A stretch of 50,362 nucleotides of DNA, taken from the NCBI RefSeq assembly GCF_001693735.1, contig NZ_LWDV01000010.1, forward strand, positions 1-50,362. Direction: 5' to 3'. Shown piece after piece: positions 8,851-16,813 of the stretch (position 1 is its first letter; each line of letters opens with the position of its first letter). The notes beneath the pieces are model-generated. The model searched no databases. It was given only the letters and a program-made list of their open reading frames with translations, and was not told the origin of the DNA. The position numbers and the translations under genes are program-made. Source of the DNA: Orenia metallireducens (GTDB taxonomy: Bacteria; Bacillota; Halanaerobiia; Halobacteroidales; Halobacteroidaceae).

Positions 8851-8870
8851 ATCCAGCATTTCAGCTAGAT
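8851..8870 (-). terminator. intrinsic terminator of 6S RNA
   Basis: Minus strand: ATCTAGC-TGAAAT-GCTGGAT, a 7-bp stem with one G-T pair, followed by TTTTTTTATTTTTTG. It begins 6 nt beyond the closing stem of the 6S RNA. Confidence 0.75.
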
Positions 8871-8876
8871 AAAAAT

Positions 8877-9053
8877 TGTCCCGCAGTGCCGTACTAGATT
8901 TTGTATTTTGCTCTTAGCTTCAAAGTGGGTGCCCTCCCATCTGCTTTATACTTCCTCTCTAGTTGGAGGCTTGTACGCCACAAATGAAGTCCAGGCTCCC
9001 TTATATTATGGTGTTGGGCAAAATATTAATCCGATCTCGAACACCGCAGGACA
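8877..9053 (-). ncRNA. ssrS: 6S RNA
   Basis: On the minus strand the transcript begins TGTCCTGCGGTGTTCG and ends GTACGGCACTGCGGGACA. The two ends pair (TGTCCTGC with GCGGGACA) as the closing stem of 6S RNA, and the nearby GGTGTTCG and GGCAC sequences are typical of firmicute 6S RNAs. Length is about 177 nt, within the usual 180-200. The middle can form the long imperfect rod interrupted by the promoter-mimicking bubble. 6S RNA binds the sigma-A RNA polymerase holoenzyme and down-regulates transcription in stationary phase. A terminator follows. Position between aspS and the rarA side is like Bacillus bsrA. Exact ends are estimates. Confidence 0.88.
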
Positions 9054-9207
9054 TTTATATTAAGTTTTTTTATGTCTTCCCTTAACTCTATTAAGATAAT
9101 AACATACTTTGATATTTATCGCAAGTGAAATTGCTTAATAATTTATGGAAAATTAATCAATTATCTAGTAATTATTACCAGTAGGGTTGCTTACAGATAG
9201 ATATAAT

Positions 9208-10989
9208 TTAGTCTATCTCTATCTCTTCTTCTACCTCTATACCTAGCTCTTCTAATTGAGCTTCTGCTACCATTGCTGGTGCTTCTGTTAATAGACAAGT
9301 AGCTCTTTGAGTTTTTGGAAATGGAATTACGTCACGAATAGTCTCTAGTCCACCAAGTAACATTACAAGTCTATCAAGCCCAAAAGCAATTCCTCCATGT
9401 GGTGGAGCACCATATTGGAAGGCTTCTAATAAGAAACCAAACTTCTCTTCAATCTCCTCTTCATCCATATTTAATAAATTGAAGATTTTAGCCTGTAATT
9501 GACTATTATTGATTCTGATACTTCCTCCCCCAATCTCAATACCATTCAATACCAAATCATAAGCTTGAGAAAGAACCTTGCCAGCGTTCTCCTTATCTAA
9601 TAAATCGATATCCTCTTCTCTAGGCATTGTAAATGGATGATGTAATGCAACATACCTCTTAGCATCTTCATCCCACTCTAATAATGGGAAATCAGTTATC
9701 CAAACAAATTTAAATTCATCTTGGTCAATTAGATCTAACTCTTTTCCAATCTTCAATCTTAAGTTACCTAAAGAAGCTGCTACAACCTTTGGAGTATCAG
9801 CTACAAATAATAATAAGTCTCCTGTCTCAGCTCCCATAGCATCTAACATATTATTTAATTCTTCTTCAGCTAAAAACTTAGCTATTGGAGACTGTACTCC
9901 ATCCTCTTTAATCTTCATCCAAGCAAGACCTTTAGCACCATAGATTCCAGCAAAGTCAGTCAACTCATCGATATCCTTGCGGGAGAAATCTACTCCACCT
10001 TTGACATTGATACCTTTAACCTGTCCACCTTTAGCAATGGTACCACTGAATACTTTAAACTCTGCATCTTTAACTACCTCAGATACATCGATCAACTCTA
10101 AACCAAAGCGGATATCTGGTCTATCACTTCCAAAGCGTTCCATAGCTTCATGATAGCTCATATGTGGAAATTCCGTTGGAGCTTCAAATCCAGCAACTTT
10201 AAATATCTCTTGGATCATACCTTCAATTAAATTCATAATCTCTTCTTGGTTCATAAATGACATTTCCATATCAATCTGAGTAAACTCTGGTTGACGGTCC
10301 GCCCTTAAATCTTCATCTCTAAAGCAACGAACTATTTGATAGTATCTCTCTAAGCCTGCTACCATCAATAACTGCTTAAATAACTGTGGTGATTGAGGTA
10401 GAGCAAAGAATTGCCCTTTGTTGACACGACTTGGTACCAAGAAATCTCTTGCCCCCTCTGGAGTACTCTTAGTCAACATCGGTGTCTCAATATCTAAGAA
10501 GTCCTTGTTATCTAGATAATTTCTAACAGCTTGCTTAACCTTATGGCGCAAGATAATATTATCTTGCATCGGCTTTCTTCTTAAGTCCAGATACCTATAC
10601 TTTAATCGCATCTCTTCACTGGAGTTGATATCATCTTCAACTTGAATTGGAGGAGTTTGAGCCTTATCTAAGATATGTAATTTTTCAGCATAAATCTCAA
10701 CTGCTCCAGTTGCTAAATCTTCATTAATCATCCCTTCAGGTCTAGCAATAACCTCACCAGTGATGGCTATAACAAACTCTTTTCTTAGTTCATCTGCAAC
10801 CTCAAACATCTCTTTAGATACTTCTGGACTAAATACTACCTGTACTAATCCGAATCTATCCCTTAAATCTATAAAGATTACTCCTCCATGGTCTCTTCTA
10901 CGATTAACCCAACCCATTAGAGTTATCTTCTCTCCTACATGCTCTCTTCTCACATCGCCACAATAGCAGCTTCTCTTTAATCCTTTCAT
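9208..10989 (-). CDS. aspS: aspartyl-tRNA synthetase
   Basis: A 593-residue class IIb synthetase that charges tRNA-Asp (and perhaps tRNA-Asn, if the organism uses the amidotransferase route). The N-terminal OB-fold binds the anticodon (ITLMGWVNRRRDHGGVIFID). Motif 2 is the FRDEDLRADRQPEFTQIDME loop. A bacterial GAD insertion lies around residues 290-410 (AGIYGAKGLAWMKI), and motif 3 is GIAFGLDRLVMLLGG. The insertion and length make it the bacterial type; whether it is discriminating cannot be decided here. Directly downstream of hisS with an 18-nt gap, the standard hisS-aspS pair of Firmicutes. Confidence 0.97.
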   Translation of the reverse strand: MKGLKRSCYCGDVRREHVGEKITLMGWVNRRRDHGGVIFIDLRDRFGLVQVVFSPEVSKEMFEVADELRKEFVIAITGEVIARPEGMINEDLATGAVEIYAEKLHILDKAQTPPIQVEDDINSSEEMRLKYRYLDLRRKPMQDNIILRHKVKQAVRNYLDNKDFLDIETPMLTKSTPEGARDFLVPSRVNKGQFFALPQSPQLFKQLLMVAGLERYYQIVRCFRDEDLRADRQPEFTQIDMEMSFMNQEEIMNLIEGMIQEIFKVAGFEAPTEFPHMSYHEAMERFGSDRPDIRFGLELIDVSEVVKDAEFKVFSGTIAKGGQVKGINVKGGVDFSRKDIDELTDFAGIYGAKGLAWMKIKEDGVQSPIAKFLAEEELNNMLDAMGAETGDLLLFVADTPKVVAASLGNLRLKIGKELDLIDQDEFKFVWITDFPLLEWDEDAKRYVALHHPFTMPREEDIDLLDKENAGKVLSQAYDLVLNGIEIGGGSIRINNSQLQAKIFNLLNMDEEEIEEKFGFLLEAFQYGAPPHGGIAFGLDRLVMLLGGLETIRDVIPFPKTQRATCLLTEAPAMVAEAQLEELGIEVEEEIEID

Positions 10990-11007
10990 CCTTCAATTAC
11001 CTCCCAA

Positions 11008-12270
11008 TTAGTCTATACGCTTTGTCATCTCTTCAACTAGATTTTCTAATTTAATTTCTACTTGTTCACCAGATTTCATATTTTTAATAGTAGCTACTCC
11101 GTTATCCAACTCATCTTCACCTAAGATAATACTATAATTAGCATTACTTCTATCAGCAGCCTTCATTTGAGATTTGACACTTCTACCTAAGTAATCCATC
11201 TCTACCTTCAAGTCAGCCTTACGCAGCTTAGCTAAATACTTAAAGGCTTCCTCTTCTGCCCTCTCACCAATAGTAGTAATAAATAAATCTATACTATCAT
11301 CTATTGGTAGCTCAATGCCTTGCTCTTCTATGGTTAACAAAATTCTCTCCATACCCATAGCAAATCCTATCCCCGGGATATCCTTGCCACCAATCTCTTC
11401 AGCTAATCCATCATAACGACCTCCACCAAAGATAGTATCTTGAGCACCCAATCCTTTATATATTACTTCAAAGGCTGTTTTAGTATAGTAGTCTAATCCT
11501 CTTACTAAATTAGCATCAAGGATATAATCGATCCCCAATAAGTCTAAGTGCTTCTTGACACTAGCAAAATGTGTTTCACACTCTTCACATAACTCTTCAT
11601 AAATCTTAGGTGCTTTTGCCATAAACTCTTTATCCCTATCTGCTTTACAATCTAAGATACGTAAAGGATTTCGTTTATAGCGATTTTGGCAATCAGAACA
11701 TAGCTCTTCAAGATATGGCTTAAAGTAATCCACCATTTTCTCTCTATATGCCTTCCGACATTCTGGACAGCCCACACTATTTAAATGTAACTCTAAATCC
11801 TTCAAACCTAACTCCTCTAATAAATGAATACCTAAAGAGATAATTTCAGCATCTATTGCTGGATTATCTGCCCCTAACACCTCTGCTCCTAATTGGTGAA
11901 ACTCTCTATAACGACCAGCTTGTGGTCTTTCATATCTGAACATCGAACCTATGTAAAAGTACTTAGTTGGTTGAGCTTGTCCATAAATCTTATTTTCTAA
12001 AAATGCCCTTACTACAGAAGCTGTTCCCTCTGGACGCAAAGTGATACTTCTACCACCTTTATCTTCAAAGGTGTACATCTCCTTTTCTACAATATCAGTA
12101 GTCTCTCCAATTCCTCGTTGAAACAATGCCGTCTCTTCAAAGATTGGTGTTCTAATCTCTTTATAGTTATAGCTGCTAAATATTTTCTTTGTTAAATTTT
12201 CTAGATACTGCCATTTGACTGTATCTTCAGGGAATATATCCTTAGTTCCCCTTGGGGCTGTAATACCCAT
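11008..12270 (-). CDS. hisS: histidyl-tRNA synthetase
   Basis: A 420-residue class IIa synthetase. Motifs: the N-terminal ITAPRGTKDIFPED, motif 2 MFRYERPQAGRYREFHQLG, the histidine-specific LVRGLDYYTKTAFEV, motif 3 GIGFAMGMERILL and a C-terminal anticodon-binding domain. A four-cysteine insertion (CPECRKAY...CSDCQNRY) is common in clostridial HisRS. I start it at 12270 because AGGAGGGATAAG lies immediately upstream; an upstream in-frame Met would add 11 residues inside the leader. It is followed closely by aspS and preceded by the parvulin-TPR gene, with a 12-13 bp perfect hairpin in the gap. Confidence 0.96.
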   Translation of the reverse strand: MGITAPRGTKDIFPEDTVKWQYLENLTKKIFSSYNYKEIRTPIFEETALFQRGIGETTDIVEKEMYTFEDKGGRSITLRPEGTASVVRAFLENKIYGQAQPTKYFYIGSMFRYERPQAGRYREFHQLGAEVLGADNPAIDAEIISLGIHLLEELGLKDLELHLNSVGCPECRKAYREKMVDYFKPYLEELCSDCQNRYKRNPLRILDCKADRDKEFMAKAPKIYEELCEECETHFASVKKHLDLLGIDYILDANLVRGLDYYTKTAFEVIYKGLGAQDTIFGGGRYDGLAEEIGGKDIPGIGFAMGMERILLTIEEQGIELPIDDSIDLFITTIGERAEEEAFKYLAKLRKADLKVEMDYLGRSVKSQMKAADRSNANYSIILGEDELDNGVATIKNMKSGEQVEIKLENLVEEMTKRID

Positions 12271-12314
12271 CTTATCCCTCCTAAAATATTGAAAATAGTA
12301 CATAAAATTTAGTA

Positions 12315-12342
12315 GTAGGGGCGTAATAAATTACGCCCCTAC
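12315..12342. repeat. perfect inverted repeat between the foldase gene and hisS
   Basis: GTAGGGGCGTAAT and ATTACGCCCCTAC, 13 bp each with a 2-nt centre, lie 8 nt after the foldase stop and about 35 nt before the hisS ribosome site. There is no T run after it on the minus strand, so it is more likely an mRNA-processing or partial-terminator hairpin, or a small palindromic repeat, than a full terminator. Confidence 0.65.
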
Positions 12343-12349
12343 CTAAAAG

Positions 12350-13909
12350 TTACTCTGCACTCTCTTCTTTAGTTTCTTCCTTTTTTGATTTTTCTCTTTC
12401 TTGTTTTGCTTCTTCTTGCTTCTTGCTTTGGATTTCTTTTACCTTCTCCATTTGGGCTTTTGCTTTATCTTCAAGACCCATTTGGCTATAGATATTTACT
12501 AATCTATATTGAGCCATGATATCATCACCAGCTAGTTTGGAGAATATTTCATACTGCTTAAGTGCTTTCTCATTATTCTCTTGGTTTCTATAAGCATCAC
12601 CTAACGCTAAATGTAACTCAGCATTATTCTCATTATTGGCTAATCCGTTTTGATAAACTTCAATCGCTTTATCAAATTTTTCATCTTTTGAATATAGGTT
12701 AGCTAAGCTTACATAAAAATCAACTTGTTCAGGATAATTTTCAATCGCCTCTTGGTAAGTTGAAATTACCTCTTCTTGATTTCCATTCTTTTGATAAACT
12801 TGAGCTAAATTATGATATAGATAGTATGCCCCTTGATTATTGGCAATAGCAGCTTTGTAGTTATTAATTGCTGTTTCAAAATTACCTTTTCTTGCTGCAT
12901 CAAAGGCATTGACCTCTTGGTCTTCAATTACAATTTTAGCATTATCTCTAACTTCTTCTAACCAATTATTAACGGCTTCTTTCTCTTTTTGAGCCACTAA
13001 TTTATCTTTTAGCTCTTCTTTCTTCTCTTCGAATTCTTTTCCAGTAGCTTCTTTCTTATCAGTTACCTTAATAATATGATAACCAAATTCTGTCTTAACT
13101 AAATCACTGACTTCTCCAACTTCCATAGAGAATGCAGCCTCCTCAAAGGGCTTAACCATTCTACCACGAGTAAAGGAACCTAACTCTCCACCTCTAGAAG
13201 CAGATGGTCCTTCTGAATAATCCTTGGCCAATTTAGCAAAGTCTTCTCCAGCTTTAGCTTTTGCTAATACTTCTTCAGCCTTGGCTTTAGCTTCTGCATC
13301 TTCTTTATCATCAGTCTTAATTAAAATATGGCTAGCAGTAACCTCTTCATATTGTTTAGCAAGCTCTTGATCACTTACCTCTACATTAGCTTTTACTGCA
13401 TCTAACATTGCTTCAATTCTCTTTTGAGTAACCATATTCTCTCTAATATTATTCTTTACATCTTCAATTGTTTGTCCATTCTTCTTAATGATTTCTTCAA
13501 ATTCTTCTTTAGAAGAAGCATAATACTCAATCACCTTATCTAATTGAGTTTGAACATCTTCATCAGTAATCTCTGGTTCAATATTCTTCTTCTTAGCTTC
13601 TTGAATAATTAGCTTTTGATTAATTATATTGTCTAAAATATTAGCCTTTAATCCTACTACTTGATTTGGAGCAATCTGTCCTTGGTATTGGCGTAAATAA
13701 CCTTGTAATTGATAAGCATATTCTTCATAAGGTACCTCTTCACCATTTACAGTTGCTACAGCTTTATCAAATTTTTGAGCATAAGCCTCTTGTTGAACTC
13801 CACCCTTTCCCCCTGGAGTATTCAAATAAACCAATGCGCCTGTTGCAACAAAAGCAACCACTACTACATAAATTATAGCTTTTGTATGCTTTCTTAATAA
13901 ATCCATCAT
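12350..13909 (-). CDS. membrane-anchored parvulin-type peptidyl-prolyl isomerase with TPR domain
   Basis: A 519-residue protein. Residues about 10-30 (AIIYVVVVAFVATGALVYLN) are a signal anchor without a lipobox cysteine, so the rest should face outside. Next comes a SurA/PrsA-like N-terminal helical domain (VNGEEVPYEEYAYQLQGYL), a rotamase (parvulin) domain starting VTASHILIKTDD and ending TEFGYHIIKVTDKKE, then four to five TPR repeats of 34 residues (for example GAYYLYHNLAQVYQKNGN) and a highly charged Lys/Glu tail. It probably helps secreted proteins fold after translocation. The parvulin plus TPR combination is not the Bacillus PrsA layout. It precedes hisS; cotranscription is likely but the biological link is not. 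Confidence 0.85.
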   Translation of the reverse strand: MMDLLRKHTKAIIYVVVVAFVATGALVYLNTPGGKGGVQQEAYAQKFDKAVATVNGEEVPYEEYAYQLQGYLRQYQGQIAPNQVVGLKANILDNIINQKLIIQEAKKKNIEPEITDEDVQTQLDKVIEYYASSKEEFEEIIKKNGQTIEDVKNNIRENMVTQKRIEAMLDAVKANVEVSDQELAKQYEEVTASHILIKTDDKEDAEAKAKAEEVLAKAKAGEDFAKLAKDYSEGPSASRGGELGSFTRGRMVKPFEEAAFSMEVGEVSDLVKTEFGYHIIKVTDKKEATGKEFEEKKEELKDKLVAQKEKEAVNNWLEEVRDNAKIVIEDQEVNAFDAARKGNFETAINNYKAAIANNQGAYYLYHNLAQVYQKNGNQEEVISTYQEAIENYPEQVDFYVSLANLYSKDEKFDKAIEVYQNGLANNENNAELHLALGDAYRNQENNEKALKQYEIFSKLAGDDIMAQYRLVNIYSQMGLEDKAKAQMEKVKEIQSKKQEEAKQEREKSKKEETKEESAE

Positions 13910-14141
13910 AATTATATTTTCCTCCCTCTATATATTTAATTAAAAGCTTTACCATAAACTGTAGCCTATAGCTTATAGCCTTAAATTCTCATAAATAGGC
14001 TGCTAATAAAGAATCTTGAAATAAGACAACTAAGTTATATTGTAACGTATCAAAGTTAAGATGTCAATTTCAGCTATTTTGATAAAGAAGATAATTCAAC
14101 CTTGAGAAGATGATTATGGTATAAATAAGCAAAAATAACAC

Positions 14142-15632
14142 CTATTTAATATAAAATCTCCTCAATTTGCTTATTTTTTGAATTGTTCTTTCTTCAATTT
14201 CACTACTATATTGTTCAGGAAATTTGGGGTTATATAACCGCTCTAAAGACCAGTTCTCAGGATTAATTAATTTAGTTATTGCTCCACCACCAAGTCCGAT
14301 TACCGTTTCTCTCTCTTCCATCATTATAATATTATAAATAGATTCCTCTCCAGGTTTAGCATATCCCACATTCTCTAAGTTACCTAAAATATGCTTCTGT
14401 CTATACATATAATAAGGTATTAAGCCTAAATTCTTTGCCAACTCTTCTGTTAAGTATATCATCTCTTCTACTTCCCTAGCAGAAGATAAGTCAGTATCAT
14501 CTAAATTCTTCTTTAAACGAGAAGCACGTTTAATTGCCAATGTATGTACAGTGAAACTATCAGGTTTAAGCTTTTCAATCTCTTTTAGGGTATGTTTAAC
14601 ATCAGAAATATCTTCATCAGGAAGTCCAATAATAATATCCATATTAATATTATCAAAGCCAATCTCTCTAGCTAAATTAAAGGACTCAATTACCTCTTCA
14701 ACAGTATGTCGTCGTCCAATCTGATCTAAAGTTACTTGATTCATAGTTTGGGGATTGATACTTACTCGCTTAACCCCATGGTCTTTTAAGAGTTCTAGCT
14801 TAGCTTTATCAATTGTATCAGCTCTACCTGCCTCAACAGTAAATTCTCTTAATTTAGGATGAACAAAATACTCCTTTAATAATCTTATCAGCTTATCTAG
14901 CTCTCTAGTAGATAAGACTGTTGGAGTTCCCCCTCCAATATAAAGGGTATCTACCTCTAGCCCTAGCTCATTAACCACTTTACCTATCTTTTCTATCTCA
15001 TAGCAGAGAGATTCTAGAAAATCTGGCATATATCTTCTATTCTTTTCGATAGGATAGGAAGCAAAGGAGCAATAATTACATCTAGTTGGGCAAAAGGGGA
15101 TTCCTACATAGATACTGACTTTATTCTTAGCATCCTTTGGATTAGGAAGATAGTTACGTTCTAACTTAATCACACCTAGTAGTAAATCTCTCTTCTTCTT
15201 AGATACTCCATAGATATCCTCTAAATAATTATCTATTGTCTGATAATCTAGTCCCCTATCTAATAAATAATGTCCAATTTTAGTTGGACGCACCCCAACT
15301 AGAATCCCCCAAGGGCTTATCTTTTTCTTTAAATATTTACTCAATAATCTATAAAGACTTAATTTAAGCCTCTCTTTAATCCTTTTAGAAAAATCATCTT
15401 CACTATAGATATCAGCTAGAATCTCTTTATCTTTAATATTCTCCTCTAAAGGATTATCGCCTTTAAGGTAACTATTAACCTCAATTCCATCAGAAGTATC
15501 TAGTTCACAAATAACTGTTACTCCATCTATTTCTTCCTCTATATAGTGCAGTTCTACTTCTGGCAATAATATCTCTAATGTGTCTTTAACTGATTGATAA
15601 TATTTTGGATTTATATCTAGATTTACTTTCAT
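14142..15632 (-). CDS. hemZ: oxygen-independent coproporphyrinogen III dehydrogenase-like radical SAM protein HemZ
   Basis: A 496-residue radical SAM protein. An N-terminal extension of about 165 residues, typical of HemZ rather than HemN, precedes the radical SAM core: GIPFCPTRCNYCSFASYP provides the CxxxCxxC ligands and the following Cys. VDTLYIGGGTPTVLS and INMDIIIGLPDED are the HemN-family strands. HemZ-type proteins are linked to haem synthesis or haem handling but their reaction is less certain than that of HemN. In Clostridia this gene sits between relA/MBL genes and hisS, as here. Ribosome site GAGAGGAT lies upstream of the ATG. Confidence 0.88.
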   Translation of the reverse strand: MKVNLDINPKYYQSVKDTLEILLPEVELHYIEEEIDGVTVICELDTSDGIEVNSYLKGDNPLEENIKDKEILADIYSEDDFSKRIKERLKLSLYRLLSKYLKKKISPWGILVGVRPTKIGHYLLDRGLDYQTIDNYLEDIYGVSKKKRDLLLGVIKLERNYLPNPKDAKNKVSIYVGIPFCPTRCNYCSFASYPIEKNRRYMPDFLESLCYEIEKIGKVVNELGLEVDTLYIGGGTPTVLSTRELDKLIRLLKEYFVHPKLREFTVEAGRADTIDKAKLELLKDHGVKRVSINPQTMNQVTLDQIGRRHTVEEVIESFNLAREIGFDNINMDIIIGLPDEDISDVKHTLKEIEKLKPDSFTVHTLAIKRASRLKKNLDDTDLSSAREVEEMIYLTEELAKNLGLIPYYMYRQKHILGNLENVGYAKPGEESIYNIIMMEERETVIGLGGGAITKLINPENWSLERLYNPKFPEQYSSEIEERTIQKISKLRRFYIK

Positions 15633-15698
15633 GTTAAAAATCCTCTCTAGTATAAATTAGCTACTAGCTGATAGCTAATAGCCAATAGCATTTATTAC

Positions 15699-16322
15699 TT
15701 ATATATATGAGTTCTCACTTCTAGCACGATTTAAAGTACTCTCTGGACCATGACCTGGGCATATCTTTAAATCCTCTTTAAATTCTAATATTCTTTCTAT
15801 AGACTTCCTTAAAGCAGAGTAAGAACCCATTGGAAAATCGGTTCTACCAACCCCTCTAGCAAAGATAGTGTCACCTGTAAATAGGATATTCTCTAACTTA
15901 AGGCAGATACTACCTGGTGTATGACCTGGAGTATGGATTACTGAAAAGACTAAACTACCACACTCTATCTCTTCACCATCCTCTAACAATCTATCAGCCT
16001 TAGGACACTCCAACTGCTGCCCCATCTCCCCTATAAAGAAGGATAAATTCAACTCTGAATTCTGCAGAAATTCAGCATCATCCTTATGAATCAATAATTG
16101 AGCATCGGTTTCCTCTAATAATTGAGAATTAGCAGCAATATGATCATTATGCCCATGAGTATTGATAACATACTTAACCTTTAAATTATTATCATTAATA
16201 ACCTTTAAAATAGCCTTTGCTTGTGCTCCAGGATCTATCACAACCGCCTCTTTACTCTCTTCATCAGCAACAATATAACAGTTAACACTTAATGCTCCTA
16301 CAGCTAACCTCTTAATAAACAT
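15699..16322 (-). CDS. MBL-fold hydrolase, glyoxalase II-like (YqgX type)
   Basis: A 207-residue metallo-beta-lactamase fold enzyme. The di-metal motif is intact: NTHGHNDHIAAN (HxHxDH), HTPGHTPGSICL (third histidine) and FTGDTIFARGVGRTDFP (bridging Asp). The last histidine is in CPGHGPES. The protein is shorter than true glyoxalase II and lacks its C-terminal substrate domain, so it is of the YqgX/YcbL class, acting on thioesters or related substrates not defined here. Its place between hemZ and dtd is usual for Firmicutes. Confidence 0.88.
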   Translation of the reverse strand: MFIKRLAVGALSVNCYIVADEESKEAVVIDPGAQAKAILKVINDNNLKVKYVINTHGHNDHIAANSQLLEETDAQLLIHKDDAEFLQNSELNLSFFIGEMGQQLECPKADRLLEDGEEIECGSLVFSVIHTPGHTPGSICLKLENILFTGDTIFARGVGRTDFPMGSYSALRKSIERILEFKEDLKICPGHGPESTLNRARSENSYI

Positions 16323-16346
16323 CTCCCTACTCTTTCCTCCTCAAAA

Positions 16347-16796
16347 TTAAAAATCTTTCTTACTATCTAATAGGATAGTAACAGGACCATCATTAATTAA
16401 AGTAACCTTCATATGGGTTTTAAATTCACCAGTCTCTACCCTCAACCCAAAAGTTTTAATATAAGAAAGAAATTCTTCGTAAAGTTTTTCTGCTTCTTGA
16501 GGTGGAGCTGCTAAATCAAAGCTAGGTCTTCTTCCTTTACGACAGTCGCCATATAAAGTAAATTGGGAGACAACTAACAGCTCTGCACCTATATCTAAGG
16601 CAGATAGGTTCATCCTACCATCTTGACCAGAAAAGATTCTTAGGTTAACTATCTTATCTACTAAATAGTTAATATCTTCTACATTATCATCTTTTCCTAT
16701 TCCCAAGAAAATAAGTAAACCCTTCTTAATCTCTCCTACCTTCTTAGCTTCCACTTCAACATCACTAGAACTTACCCTCTGTAAAACTGCTCTCAT
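16347..16796 (-). CDS. dtd: D-aminoacyl-tRNA deacylase
   Basis: A 149-residue proofreading enzyme that removes D-amino acids (and glycine mischarged on tRNA-Ala) from tRNA. Both active-site motifs are seen: [19 protein letters not shown] (SQxT) and [12 protein letters not shown] (the Gly-cisPro loop, NxGPxT). Length and ends match the family exactly. It lies 18 nt downstream of relA on the same strand, the usual rel-dtd pair of Firmicutes, so it is probably cotranscribed. Confidence 0.95.
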   Translation of the reverse strand: MRAVLQRVSSSDVEVEAKKVGEIKKGLLIFLGIGKDDNVEDINYLVDKIVNLRIFSGQDGRMNLSALDIGAELLVVSQFTLYGDCRKGRRPSFDLAAPPQEAEKLYEEFLSYIKTFGLRVETGEFKTHMKVTLINDGPVTILLDSKKDF

Positions 16797-16813
16797 TTAT
16801 CGTCCTCCTATAA

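Larger units (their letters stand above)
8148..9207. other. 1,060-nt intergenic region between the cyclo-ligase gene and aspS
   Basis: No protein gene. From left to right it holds about 100 nt of AT-rich DNA, repeat element copy B (8266-8758), a terminator (8851-8870), 6S RNA (8877-9053) and about 150 nt of AT-rich upstream DNA that should hold the 6S promoter. Confidence 0.7.

Noticed and set aside
10760-10966. Possible T-box or other riboswitch ahead of aspS or hisS
   Set aside because: The gaps before these genes are only 18 and about 45 nt and hold nothing but a ribosome site and a simple hairpin.
15655-15690. AGCTATTAGC-like microrepeats (also near 13960 and 39480)
   Set aside because: Short, imperfect, AT-rich and with no constant unit or spacing; they could be chance or slippage. 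No CRISPR-like array is present anywhere in the window.
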